DNA from: Uranotaenia lowii
Taxonomy: Eukaryota > Arthropoda > Insecta > Diptera > Culicidae
Assembly: GCF_029784155.1 (NCBI RefSeq)
Contig: NC_073691.1
Coordinates: forward strand, 28,859,130 to 28,923,129
Length of the DNA stretch: 64,000 nucleotides
Reading direction: 5' to 3'
In this document: positions 47,145-57,700 of the stretch, piece after piece
Numbering within the stretch: position 1 is the first letter of the stretch
Layout: each line of letters starts with the position of its first letter
Made by a program: the position numbers and the translations under genes
Notes under the pieces: model-generated
Told to the model about the DNA's origin: nothing
Databases searched by the model: none
Seen by the model: the letters and a program-made list of their open reading frames with translations, nothing else

Positions 47145-48585
47145 CCCACTCGAGACGGATTGCACACCGTGTGTGCAATGGCTTTCCGAGGCTATAAGAC
47201 CGATTGCACACCGTGTGTGCAATGGAAGTTGTTTTAACTTTTTCATGATTTTGATGAAACTAGTGGACCAATTTTATTGGTTCTTCAACCAATAGAATCT
47301 GTAAAGCATAGGTAAACATAATTTGACAATGGTTTCACTGTGAATGAAAATATTTTCAAAATATCTGGGGATGAAAATGACATAAAATTAGGCAGCGCAG
47401 ACAGATTTTCGTTTCGTACAGACTATTGTCGATACAGACAATAGGGCATTTGCAGGCTATTTGTGCTGTTGTTGTGGAAGTTTGCGTTGTTGATTGTTTA
47501 GGTTATGGTGTGGAGGGAATAACTGAAATTGATATGCATCATGGACCTGGTGTATAGCGTTTGTGTGAATTCCGTATTGAAAAGTCTTATTTTTAAATTC
47601 TCAAGATTTAGAGTGTGCTATTGGGTTCTTTAGCCCTTGACGTTGAGTTTTAGTAGATTCTACTTCCACAAAGGTGTTCTTGATCTTATAGTTGAAAACA
47701 TTATTTACGGTAGCTATCAAACGATCAAATAAAATTTAAATCATTGGTTACTTTTTACAATTTATTAAAAAAAACCAAATGGAATAAACTTTAGCTCTGT
47801 AAGTGTTTGCTTATAATATCATCATCATTGAATTTAATTTTTTTTTCATGAAATGTATTCAAACAATCAATTTATGAATTTCTAGGTAATTCTAGTTTTA
47901 TATTGTATTAAATTTAAAAAAAAAATGAACGCTCCGTTCGATGTGCCTTCATGATATGTTGGACAAATCACCCTTATTCCATGTGCTATTCAGAAAAATG
48001 TACGAAAGATTATGTGATGAACACTTAATTTTTCATTGCATACTTTTTATGAAATATAGTTCTAAATTAATAAAATTAATACAAGAATAAGTTAACCGGA
48101 GTTTAATAGTTAAACTACTTAAATAGTTCTCGGATAGAAAAAAAATCCACAGGAGAAAAAATTGGGTAGAAACCGAATAAGTAGAAACCATCGTCATAAA
48201 TCACAAGAGTAAACACATTTTTATTGAAAAAAGTTTTATAAACACTAATTGTTGGTTCAAACCACATTACATAATATTCTTTGCATTATATTTTTTTCTT
48301 ATAACCAAACAAAAATTGGAACGAAGGTTGATCATGTTTTAAATGGTGTATTTTCATTTTTCTGCCCATTGCACACCGTGTGTGCAATGCGGCTCCTCGA
48401 AATAATTTTATTTCGAGGAGCGGACTGCACACACGGTGTGCAATGGATGTTTTTCGTAAATTTACGATTAAATTTTGAAAATTTCTTTGTATTCATGTTT
48501 TTTAGATAAAAATTGATCGAATCAAAGAATAAAAATTTTTGGCTCCTGGGGGACGCGTTCGAAAAAAGTCGCCGTCTCGAATGGG
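47145..48585. mobile_element. piggyBac-like non-autonomous element, 1,441 bp
   Basis: The ends are CCCACTCGAGACGG and, inverted, CCCATTCGAGACGG (13 of 14), directly bordered by TTAA at 47141-47144 and 48586-48589. TTAA duplication with CCC tips is diagnostic of piggyBac. Near the left end two copies of the near-palindrome ATTGCACACCGTGTGTGCAA lie 44 bases apart (47159-47181, 47203-47225). Near the right end two further copies flank a perfect 13-bp-stem hairpin, all within one 81-bp palindrome (48366-48446). The interior is AT-rich with no transposase, so movement would need a transposase from elsewhere. Confidence 0.9.
48366..48446. repeat. 81-bp near-perfect palindrome in the piggyBac-like right end
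   Basis: The outer arms CCATTGCACACCGTGTGTGC and the inverse copy surround the inner stem GCTCCTCGAAATA (48392-48404) / TATTTCGAGGAGC (48409-48421) with a 4-base loop. The outer arm word is itself palindromic, so nested hairpins or a cruciform are possible. Likely transposase-binding or replication-stalling structure. Confidence 0.85.
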
Positions 48586-48590
48586 TTAAG

Positions 48591-48628
48591 GTACCTCCAG
48601 CGAGATTTAATCTCTTTGAAGGAGGTAC
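48591..48628 (-). repeat. 3'-terminal stem-loop of the CR1/L2-type LINE
   Basis: GTACCTCC (48591-48598) pairs with GGAGGTAC (48621-48628), and inside it GAGAT (48602-48606) pairs with ATCTC (48610-48614). The position, downstream of ORF2 and at the edge of the element, fits the 3' RNA structure that many LINE polymerases recognise. It is separated from the TTAA of the piggyBac-like element by one base. Confidence 0.7.
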
Positions 48629-48798
48629 ACTAGAATCACTGATCAGTTAGGGGCGTATTGGCGGATGGTTTTTCAGATTATGTAGTTAGAGATTTTGTTA
48701 CGAATATGTTGTTTGCACATATTTTTAAATTTGATAAGATTCCTTTCTTCTTTCAAATTATTTGGCAGCTGATTGTACTTCGACTTGGAGAAGTAATT

Positions 48799-51006
48799 TT
48801 AAGATGCTTTAGTTAGGTTCGACTTTGGACATCTAACTTCCAGCATTTGGATATTTCGCAGATTGTAGCGGTGGTTACGGATTTGTAGTGTTTCGTTATG
48901 GTGGGTTGACGGGTTGTGCAATTTATTGTGGATTTGAACGCGGCATTGTAGTTCTCTCAATGCTAGAATGGGCATTATAGATTTCGCAGCTTCTGTGTAA
49001 AGACTTATTGTTGGGTGCAATCGTGTTTTTTTGTAGATAGTTTTCAAGCATCGATTTTGAGTTGCTTGAAGCGTCTTAAATTTTGTTTTCGTGGCACTTC
49101 CATATATCGCTACCATGTAATTCAATCTGGATTGAACGAATGCTAAGTACATGGCTTCTAACTGCTTCGTAGGGACAAACTTTGATACTTTCCATAAGAG
49201 ACCACAGGCAGCGCTGATATCGTTTTTTATTTGGTTAATGTGGGGGTGCCAAGATAGTTTGGTATCAAAAGTTAGGCCCAGATATTTATAACTATCGACG
49301 TTTTCTATGACTGTCGAGTCAATGGTCAAAACTCGGTGCTCTTCAAGTCGTTTTCTAGGTGAGTGGAACACCATGTACTTTGTTTTGGACAGGTTTAGCG
49401 ATAGCAAGTTTTCGGCAAAATACCCCATTAACATGTGCATGTCATGTTTCATCCGGCTAATCAAATCGTCTGCGTCTCTTCCAATATATGTTAACGATGT
49501 GTCGTCAGCAAATAAGCGTGTTTTACCTTTGAGCGCTAGTTTCGGTAGATCGTTCACGTACAGTAAGAACATTAGTGGTCCTATGTTACTACCTTGGGGT
49601 ATACCAACTGACATCGGTAGAAATGTACTTTGGGTATCGTTTATTCCTACGTATTGGACACGGTCGGATAGGTAACTCCGAATCAGATCATTAGCTGTTC
49701 CTCGAATTCCATAGTAGTTCAGTTTATCTAACAACAGATCGTGGTCTACGGTATCGAAGGCTTTTTTGAGATCGAGAAAAAGATCTGCAGCAAATTGTTG
49801 ATTTTCGAACGCATCGTAGATTTCGTTAGACAACTCACTTGCAGCGGTCACTGTACTAGATCCTGTTCTGAAGCCATATTGATGACTATAGAGAAGTTGA
49901 TGTGACTGAAGAAAACCAATTAATCTGCAAACTAGCAGTTGTTCCAATATTTTACTCAAGATTGAAAGTACAGATACTGGTCTATAGTTGTTAACGTCAG
50001 TTTTTTGTCCACTTTTGTGTATTGGGACGATCCGTGCAATTTTTAAAAACCTTGGGAATGTACCGGTCATAATACTTTCGTTGAAAACATTTTTCAGAAG
50101 ATCAGCAAAAAGAACATGATGCCTTTTCACAAATAAGGCCGAAATTCCGTCTGGTCCTATGCTCTTTTTTGCATCCAAGTTATGAATTTTGATCAAAACC
50201 TCCTGCTCAGTTGTTGGAGTTAGAAAAATTGATTTGGATAGAGCATTTGTCAATGTTCCATATTTATTTATGTTGCGTTGACTACAAATGGTGGAGGCAA
50301 GCTGGGGTCCCACATTCGCAAAAAAATCGTTGAAGTGGCTGGCAACTGACAAAGAATCGCTGGTGGCCTTTCCGTTTATGTTCAGTATTATTTTATTGGT
50401 TTTCACATTTTCCCGATTGGTTAGAGAGTTTATAGTTTTCCACATTTCTTTTTGACTTGAGGATTTGAAAACAGATCCATAGTAGGTCTTTTTGGCTATC
50501 ATTTTCGCTCGGTGAACTTTTTTGGACAGTTGCACAAGCATTTCTTGGAGTTGGGAGTCGTGTGGGTGGCGTTTGCTTCTGGCTGAAAGGCTGTTTTTAG
50601 ATTTTACTAGCTTCCAGACATCATAGTTCATCCAAGGGCAAAAACCTTTTACCCTGGCACAAACTTCTACCTTTTTCGAATATTTTTTAATAAGATTCTT
50701 ATGCAGGTTGACAACATATTCGAGTCTTTCTGAAGCAGGACTTGTGGAAATATTGCGAGTTAAATTTTCAAATTCTTCGTGCACTTTGGAATAATCAACG
50801 AAAGATTTCTGAAGCTGCGTTTTGGAAATTTGTCTATCAAGGTTAATACTTGAGAATATAATACTATGGTCGCTTATATCAGTCAACAGTGTTTCATTAA
50901 CTATCCTGTCGGCTAATGCTTCGGAGCATACAACATGATCTAATATGTTACCTCTGGTTGGCCTAGTAACAAACGTGTTCGTAATAGTGAAGTTGTAACT
51001 ATCCAA
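48799..51006 (-). CDS. LINE ORF2: endonuclease C-terminal part and reverse transcriptase
   Basis: The intact frame is 735 codons. The first 40 residues complete an APE-type endonuclease (FVTRPTRGNILDHVVCSE and DISDHSIIF, the SDH motif). The polymerase follows: YRPVSVLSILSKILEQLL, FRTGSSTVTAASEL, FLDLKKAFDTVDH (first catalytic Asp near residue 411), VGIPQGSNIGPLMFLLYVND (near 468), and LFADDTS (FADD at 49501-49512, near 500). KYLGLTFDTKLSWHPHI marks the thumb. The protein ends without an RNase H or zinc domain, as in CR1/L2 elements. All visible catalytic residues are intact, but upstream frameshifts would prevent a complete protein. Confidence 0.93.
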   Translation of the reverse strand: MDSYNFTITNTFVTRPTRGNILDHVVCSEALADRIVNETLLTDISDHSIIFSSINLDRQISKTQLQKSFVDYSKVHEEFENLTRNISTSPASERLEYVVNLHKNLIKKYSKKVEVCARVKGFCPWMNYDVWKLVKSKNSLSARSKRHPHDSQLQEMLVQLSKKVHRAKMIAKKTYYGSVFKSSSQKEMWKTINSLTNRENVKTNKIILNINGKATSDSLSVASHFNDFFANVGPQLASTICSQRNINKYGTLTNALSKSIFLTPTTEQEVLIKIHNLDAKKSIGPDGISALFVKRHHVLFADLLKNVFNESIMTGTFPRFLKIARIVPIHKSGQKTDVNNYRPVSVLSILSKILEQLLVCRLIGFLQSHQLLYSHQYGFRTGSSTVTAASELSNEIYDAFENQQFAADLFLDLKKAFDTVDHDLLLDKLNYYGIRGTANDLIRSYLSDRVQYVGINDTQSTFLPMSVGIPQGSNIGPLMFLLYVNDLPKLALKGKTRLFADDTSLTYIGRDADDLISRMKHDMHMLMGYFAENLLSLNLSKTKYMVFHSPRKRLEEHRVLTIDSTVIENVDSYKYLGLTFDTKLSWHPHINQIKNDISAACGLLWKVSKFVPTKQLEAMYLAFVQSRLNYMVAIYGSATKTKFKTLQATQNRCLKTIYKKTRLHPTISLYTEAAKSIMPILALRELQCRVQIHNKLHNPSTHHNETLQIRNHRYNLRNIQMLEVRCPKSNLTKAS

Positions 51007-51417
51007 GATGGAGCAATAATCTCTAGTAGAATCGATGTGTATTTTGTTCGCAGGAATATTGATATCTCCGACTACTAAACATGGAGCACCTCTCTTGGAA
51101 CCGACTAATAAACTCTCCAGTTTATCAAGAAATATTGGTAAACTAAACGACGGGGGTCGGTATATTGCGTGAACATGTAATAATTGTGATTCTAGCTCGA
51201 TCGTGATATGGATGTGATGGAAACCTTCGAAATGGTAATTAAGGTGTACGTCGCATGTTATGTTTTCCTTATAAAAACTGCAAGACCACCTCCTTCTCTA
51301 TCTTGACGGCAAGAAAAAATCCCTGTGTATCCCTTGAAGCTCAATGATTTTGTCGCATGTGTTTTTATTTAAAGAATCGATTGTTTCATAAAAATAATTA
51401 CAATTTAAAGAATTCAT
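51007..51417 (-). pseudogene. ORF2 N-terminus: frameshifted and shortened endonuclease
   Basis: ORF2 appears to start at ATG 51415-51417 (MNSLNCNYFYETIDSLNKNT). About 30 codons later the reading changes frame near 51330 into YTGIFSCRQDREGGGLAVFI, and changes again near 51265, where one base seems missing, into ITCDVHLNYHFEGFHHIHI. This leads to VGDINIPA (the GDFN-like motif) and joins the open frame at 51006. The block usually preceding the GGG loop, with the catalytic Asn and Glu (NARSL and TETWL type), is not present, so roughly 50-60 residues seem deleted. This copy should lack endonuclease activity. Confidence 0.82.
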
Positions 51418-52616
51418 TTTAATATAATGCGTTTAGGTTCCGGCAGATCAGGGGATGATGTTGAGCTCGATGAAGCCAGTCCACGTTTGTTAACGTTTTT
51501 TGAAAGAGCGTACAGTTCTTGCTTACTGCCAATATGTTCCACCTTTGCACCGTCTTTACGTCTGATCAGCACTTTACCATTCCTTCCTGACCAGATGTAT
51601 TTAAAACCGAATTGTTCCTGGACACCTTTCGCACATTCTAGAAGCTCTTTTCCAAACGAAGACATTTCGTCGCGAATGGTTATTTTCTTCGAGGATTGAG
51701 AAAATGATTCACATACATCGGAGGCGACTAGACCACCATGTGCACGTTTGTATTCAAAAAGTTTTTCTTTAGTCGCTTCATCTTTGAACTGAACAAGAAT
51801 TGGTGCGACTAAATTCGGAGAGTTTTTTGATGCCAATCTTCTAGCATCAGAAATTTGATCGAGTTCCAAAGGACATTTAACAGCGGCACTAATCTTACCG
51901 ACTAGTTCAAGCGTGTTTTCTTTTTCTACTGGTGGTACTCCTAGAATAACAGCATTTTTCAACGTGATATTTCTATTGATTTTATCCATTTCGAGTTCCA
52001 GGTTATCAACTTTGAGCATTAGTTCCCTATTGCGTTCCTCTGCAACTGCCAATTCGGATTTGATTTTCTTATTATCGTGTTTCAGCGAGGACAACTCATG
52101 GCGAAAAACATCGAATCCGTTTTGCAGACCATCGAACTTCTCAGCCAAAAAGTTTTGAGATTCTTCGATTGTTACGGATGTCTTCACAAGTGTGGCAATC
52201 TCGTGACGAGTTTGCTCGAGCATAACCCGTGTTTGCCCAGCATCTTGTCGTGCTTCTCGAACTGCCTGACCCAACGTTCGCATTTCGGCTTGTGCTCCAC
52301 CAGCATCTTGGCGCGTTTCACGTACTGCCTGACTCAACGCGCGTATCTCCTTCATTATTTCCTCGTTACCGGTATTGGCCTGGTTCAGCAATGCTCGTTT
52401 CCCCGTACATTCTACGCTGCATAAAAACGGTTGTTTTTTGCTTTTTGAAATTGCATTACCAAAAATTTGTTTGCAACGAAAATGCACATATCGGTTGCAT
52501 TGAATACACTCTATTACTCGGGTGAAGTGTTTCTCGATCTTCTCACATAAATAGCAAAAATCAAACTTATCATTTTCATCGTCGCTCACCATGATTATCA
52601 AATTCGTAAACAACAA
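51414..52616 (-). CDS. LINE ORF1: PHD finger plus coiled coil
   Basis: The frame is 400 codons and intact; the likely start is the second Met (MVSDDENDKFD). Residues 21-70 carry Cys21, Cys24, Cys37, Cys40, His45, Cys48, Cys66 and Cys70, a C4HC3 PHD-type zinc finger. Residues about 80-235 are heptad-rich with an internal repeat (EIRALSQAVRETRQDAG, then EMRTLGQAVREARQDAG), a coiled coil probably used for multimerisation. The C-terminal part contains NRNITLKNAVILGVP and ISDARRLASKN, like the nucleic-acid-binding domain of L1/CR1 ORF1 proteins. The family role is RNA binding and ribonucleoprotein formation. The stop codon TGA overlaps the ATG of ORF2 (ATGA, 51414-51417). Confidence 0.88.
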   Translation of the reverse strand: MLFTNLIIMVSDDENDKFDFCYLCEKIEKHFTRVIECIQCNRYVHFRCKQIFGNAISKSKKQPFLCSVECTGKRALLNQANTGNEEIMKEIRALSQAVRETRQDAGGAQAEMRTLGQAVREARQDAGQTRVMLEQTRHEIATLVKTSVTIEESQNFLAEKFDGLQNGFDVFRHELSSLKHDNKKIKSELAVAEERNRELMLKVDNLELEMDKINRNITLKNAVILGVPPVEKENTLELVGKISAAVKCPLELDQISDARRLASKNSPNLVAPILVQFKDEATKEKLFEYKRAHGGLVASDVCESFSQSSKKITIRDEMSSFGKELLECAKGVQEQFGFKYIWSGRNGKVLIRRKDGAKVEHIGSKQELYALSKNVNKRGLASSSSTSSPDLPEPKRIILK

Positions 52617-52780
52617 AACTTGGCGTCGCGATGCTCGAAACTTTACGTGAGACGTGAGCTTTTCAAATGATACCGCTATTTTGTCTATCCGAGGACGCTC
52701 GCCACCGACGTTAGTACCCGTGAGTTGGTTATCATAAACAATGGACAGTGACCGGCGTGGACGGTGTAGCTAATAGCAAC

Positions 52781-54232
52781 CTCCAAGAGAATACATAATT
52801 ATATTTATATTATACTTCAGTTGTGGCCAATCGAGTGAAAACAATACCACAAACGGGCCTCGGAACCAGACGGACTGCAGCAGATATCCTTTTCCAATTT
52901 TAGGTAGGTTTTTCCTAATAATTTTGGTGTTTATCAGGGATCCAAAGAAAGCACATCCATAACATAATGTTAAGGAATGTGAGGGGTTTTATCAATCGCA
53001 ATCCAAAACTGTCAATGGGAGAAATGATCATAAGGTAAATTTATTAGACTGCTTTATCTAGCTGACTAATAAACATGCCTGACTGCAGAAAAAGAAAAGC
53101 TGAGTAGAAAAGCTGCCCACTGGTAAAATTAGTCGGTGGCCAAATCGTGCGCAAAATATTTAAATCGCTAGTGGGGAGAGATTTAAAAAAAATCGTAATG
53201 GACAGCGAAACGAACTCTTTAGCGGGCACCTGGCAGCTTTTCAGCCAAGAACTTTTCGTTGACAGGTCTCGTGTGTATTTTCCGGAGTTGAACAAGGAGA
53301 CAAATTGAATAAAAATTATGTCTAGTGCTTGAGAAGGCTGACGATCTGTGGAAGTTGCAAATCAGTCAATGTTTCAAATCGATTGACACGATGAGTGGTT
53401 AAATATACAAAGAAGACTGCCTCCAAATGCAATAGTTTTTCTGAATAGCACTTCAATAGTTCCCGCAAAGTTAATACTCTGCTTTGGTTGGGTCTGGATT
53501 CGGGCCATCACGCAAAAACGGCAGCGGATTGACAGAAAGTTAAATATGTTGTTTGTGTTCTGAAGGAGGCAATCGGTTAAATTTGAACATAAATTCGATC
53601 AAATTAAAAGTTTTGATTAATTTTGAAGTTTAAACTTCAGGTAATAGAAAACGTAATCTAAAAAAGCTTTGGTTTGGTAAAGGCAGGCTCGTAGTATACA
53701 TTTTAGATGGCACACATGGTGCCCAAAAATAATAGTCGAAAAACTTATTTTCAGGACGCTATTTCAAAATTTAAAAATGTAAACATTACATTATTAAACA
53801 GCTCTACTGAAAATTTAATCTTAAGTTAAGTTAGTTATTCACAAAACAAAGTTTTGCATTTTTTTGAATACACTCCTTACATTGAAAAATTTTCAAAATA
53901 AATAGAATTTTCTTATGAACCGCTAACGTTATGCACACATTGAGCCAGTTGCAATTATAACAAGCAAAAGTTTCGATGGTATCCCTCATATCAAGAGGAT
54001 ATAACTTATCTCTTCCATTCAGCTGCCCTTAAATTCATCTTACATGGAAAAACTAAAAAAAAATAATGTAAAACATAATCGTAAGATTGCAGTCATCGAA
54101 GACGTTGATTAGAGGAACAATTTTCAAAACTAATACGCTGGCAGTAAGATTTTGTACGCCGCACACACAGGGGTAAAATAATCTAATAAGCGATCAAAAT
54201 TATTTGCGGACAAGCTGAAAACGGTAAAAATT
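52781..54232. other. AT-rich flank with dispersed repeat fragments
   Basis: 52620-52900 is GC-richer and may include the 5' untranslated region of the LINE. 53831-53880 is the mate of the repeat at 46985. No coding frame of note. Confidence 0.4.
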
Positions 54233-54783
54233 CGATGTCTTAGCAACATTTTTATATTTTTTGATGATCTATAAAGTTCTTGATAGAAAAAAGTGTTTTT
54301 TCCACCTGAAAGGTAGATAAAAAAATTATTTCTTGAAATAATTAGTTTAGATACGTGATGTCTTTTCAAAAGTTGTAGATCTTATTATTTAAAGCAAATT
54401 TGTTGAAGACACCATAAAGATCGCATGAAAATCATAAAAGTTACGAATTGTGTGTTTCAACAATTTGAACAACTTTCTCGAATATACCAAGTTTGTAAAT
54501 CGTATACTAAAAAGATATTAAATAAAAACTCAAAATTACTTGTTAAAATGCTCATTATTTTTAAAATGCTCGTTACTTTTATGATTTTCATGCGATCTTT
54601 ATAGTGTCTTCAACAAAGTTGCTTAAAATAATAAGATCTACAACTTTGGTGAAGACATCAAGTCTCTAAACTAATTATTTCAAGAAATAATTTTTTATCT
54701 CCCTTCCAGGTGGAAAAATCACTCTTTTCTTTCCAAAACTTAATAGATCATAAAAAAATATAAAAAGTTTGCGAAGACATCAA
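54233..54783. repeat. Foldback repeat with 212-bp arms
   Basis: 54233-54444 and 54572-54783 are inverse copies (about 85% alike by eye) around a 127-bp loop. Landmarks in both arms are ATTATTTCTTGAAATAATTA, GTTGTAGATCTTATTATT, TTTGTTGAAGACAC and AAAGATCGCATGAAAATCAT. There is no coding frame. Either a foldback/MITE-type element or two copies of one repeat in tail-to-tail arrangement. Confidence 0.88.
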
Positions 54784-57700
54784 ATGTATAACGTTTTGAA
54801 AACTTTTTTTCAATAAATTCAATAAGTTTCGTCGATTTATCTCCAAAACATTTTTCAGTTAAGACACTTTTTAAAATATAAGCGCTTTGGAAGCTTTCCC
54901 AATTTAACATGACCAGAGTTGCTTGATAAACTAGAAGTTTGTTGAACAAAAATCGAATCATCAACGAAATGATATGCAACGAATAATAGCATTTTAGCAT
55001 TAGCAAATGTAAAAAATATCTAAATTCAACAGCACATCTCTAAAGAAAACTGGGTTTCCACACCTAAATGAAAGTAAAACTAAAGCTTCCAATCCCTTCC
55101 TTCGTATGCCAGAAAACGGGTGTGTAAAATCACCAAACCTTTTCCGGTTCCATGTGGCATCGTGAAATGTGGCACTCTTCAACCTGTGAAAATACTGCCA
55201 ATAAAGAACTCACTGAAAACATGAACTGAAACCAGGCGTTATAGTCGAAAAACATCCACAAAAGTCCCGTTCCGTGGCCTAAAACTAGTGGTGTAGTTTT
55301 TCTGGTTTCAGTTTGAAGGGAAAACTTGGGGGAATATGTAAGCTGATCGTTGCATATGATGGCAATTAATCAAGCTCGGAATGGGAAATTTTGACGGGTA
55401 GCATTAATTGAACAGTGCTGTGCTGATTGTTGTCATGTCAAATGTTCATTCGTTTGGTATCCAATGTTGAAGCTTCGAATAATCTTAGACCAAATATTTA
55501 TATATTTTCTGTCAAAAATATTCTACCAGAGCTCAGGAAACAAGATTGTTGTTCCGCCTAACAGTAAAATCTAAATCACCTAATTTTCCTAATCGGGGAA
55601 GCATGGGAACAGATTTAGTACCAATTCGTTTATCAAACGACTATTTTACTGTCCCGCGAAAATCGCACCCGAGCCGCCGTAAAAGCCCGAGACATGCTAA
55701 ATGGATTTGTTTAACTTTTATTAAGCTTGTTTTCGGTTTTTTTTTCCAGAAAACTGAAAGTCGCCTAGCTATCTGTTTGTTATGGCAGCCCGCAATCAAA
55801 TCGCACACACTATCGTAAAATGGTTCTACCTTCATGTGGATTTTGCTGCTACCAAAATTTACGAGAAGAAGAAACACAAAAATCTTAACGCAAAACCAAT
55901 TTACCGAAAACGGTCAAATCGAGTCAGAGTCGGGGTTTGGGAAATAAAGTGCAATAAAAGCCGCATTTTTCGCCTCAAAGGATTCTTCGGAGAAAAAAAA
56001 ACTAAGTTGTATTCGTTCAGAAGCGTGTTTACAGCACTTCGAAAAAGTAAGGAAAAGTTTTCGCAGGCCCTTGAGTCGGTTCCTTTCCTTTGAAGGCATC
56101 ATCCTGGAGGGACCTTCCGTTGCGTTGGGTTCTTCCTTAAGAGTGAGTTGTCTTACCGAGTTGATTCGGCACAAATTAGAGGGCCCATCGCCCACCACAT
56201 GAAGCATTTCGGCATTGCGTTGCACCGAGTTGCACATTTCGGTAGTTTTCAGTTGGTGTGGCGGGAAAATATGAAAGACATTCGAACTTGTAAATATTGG
56301 ACCCCGAAGCCCCTCTGAGGTCGGCTTTTTGTTGTGCCATTTATGGTGGTCGAACTGCAACCGGGGAAGCTTGCATCCTTACCCTGAATGAGAATCGGCA
56401 TATTACTTGGTAGCACTATTGGTGCAATAAAACCGACTCCTCTGAGATGCCGAAACCGACGAAACTGATTGGACGAGTCCTTCCGTAGGATGTTAGGAGT
56501 ATTTCAAAGTGACGAAAGTCGGCTAGGAAAATACCTAAATTAATAATATAAAGTTATTTTATCATTTAAAAAAATTTCCTACACGAAAAAATAAAAATAA
56601 AAATATTTTTTAATAGTATGTCAATCATAAGAGAAGAGTATTATATGAACTTCTTTATGCAATATTTTCAAAGCAATAGTAAACTCTCGATTTTTTTAAG
56701 AACAAGTTTTTTAAAATGTATGCTATGTGCTCACTTGATCCTTCGAGTCTTAAAAGATATATTTTTCTTCAGAATGGATGTTGTTCATTGCTGAGTGCGA
56801 AATTATTGATATTTATCCAATAACTTATGTTTATAAAATAATTTTCTGATAAGAAGGACTCGAAAAATCACTTTTATCAGAAAATCAGAAAATCGCACAA
56901 ATTAGAAAAATGCAATGGATAGAAAAAAATTAAGAACTATTTTTGTCTGACACTTATTAACTGTGAAATAAAAACTAATATGACCAAAATAGTCAATAGA
57001 ACTTTTATCTTTGATTTTGCATGATTTTTGCCAAAGCTTAAGGCATCCTGATTAAAGTATCAAGCCTTCTTTTAAAATTCAAAATATCACAATATTTTTA
57101 GTCCCACGAAAACGCTTCAAGTTCATCTACAGATTCATGTATCGATCTTACTTTTGCACCATGTAAACTAGAAATGACACGCTGTCAGAAAATGTATAAG
57201 ACGGCGATCTGCGAAATTTTCCCAAAAAGAAATGATGAAAATAAGGAAATATTTTCGATCCTTTGAAGATTGGTGAGTAAAATGCCATCGAAACTATGGG
57301 TTTTATTTTATGTTCTACATTTATTGGAAGGTATTAATGTGTATTAAATGCACTATTCAAATTTTTTCTTCTGTGACCAATTGAAATTTGATCGAGTTTG
57401 ATTTGGGTGAGGTGGTGTTTGGTTACAAAATTTTCCTCACAAAATCTTTGCTTTTAAAATGCATACATAAAGAATAATACAAAAAAAGTGATACTAAGGG
57501 TATGTCATTATTCGGGTTAAAGTTCTTTTATATTAATGGTCATTAATTTAAAATCATTCTCTACTTTCGAAAATAAGTCCTAGAAGTTTCCTGTTTCTTA
57601 AGCTTTAAAAATAAATCAGGGATCTTGAAGGCTTCAAGGGTTTAGATCCGATTTATTATAAACTCTCATAAACTCAATTTAATCAGATTTAAGTTAAGAT

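Larger units (their letters stand above)
48590..52780 (-). mobile_element. CR1/L2-type non-LTR retrotransposon, nearly full length
   Basis: Minus-strand order: 5' untranslated sequence (outer limit uncertain, about 52.8 kb), ORF1 with a PHD finger, ORF2 with endonuclease remnant and reverse transcriptase, a 3' untranslated region of about 200 bp, and a terminal stem-loop. Both main frames are still long and open; only the endonuclease part is damaged, so the copy is fairly young. PHD-bearing ORF1 proteins are known from the CR1 superfamily, and KKAFDTVDH fits CR1/L2 polymerases. No target duplication could be set. Confidence 0.88.

Noticed and set aside
49307..52525. Plus-strand frames opposite the CR1/L2-type ORFs
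   Set aside because: Antisense shadows of intact minus-strand ORFs with recognisable domains.
55914..56360. 148-codon minus-strand frame
   Set aside because: Overlaps an equally open plus-strand frame, has no known motif, and the composition of the region explains the lack of stops.
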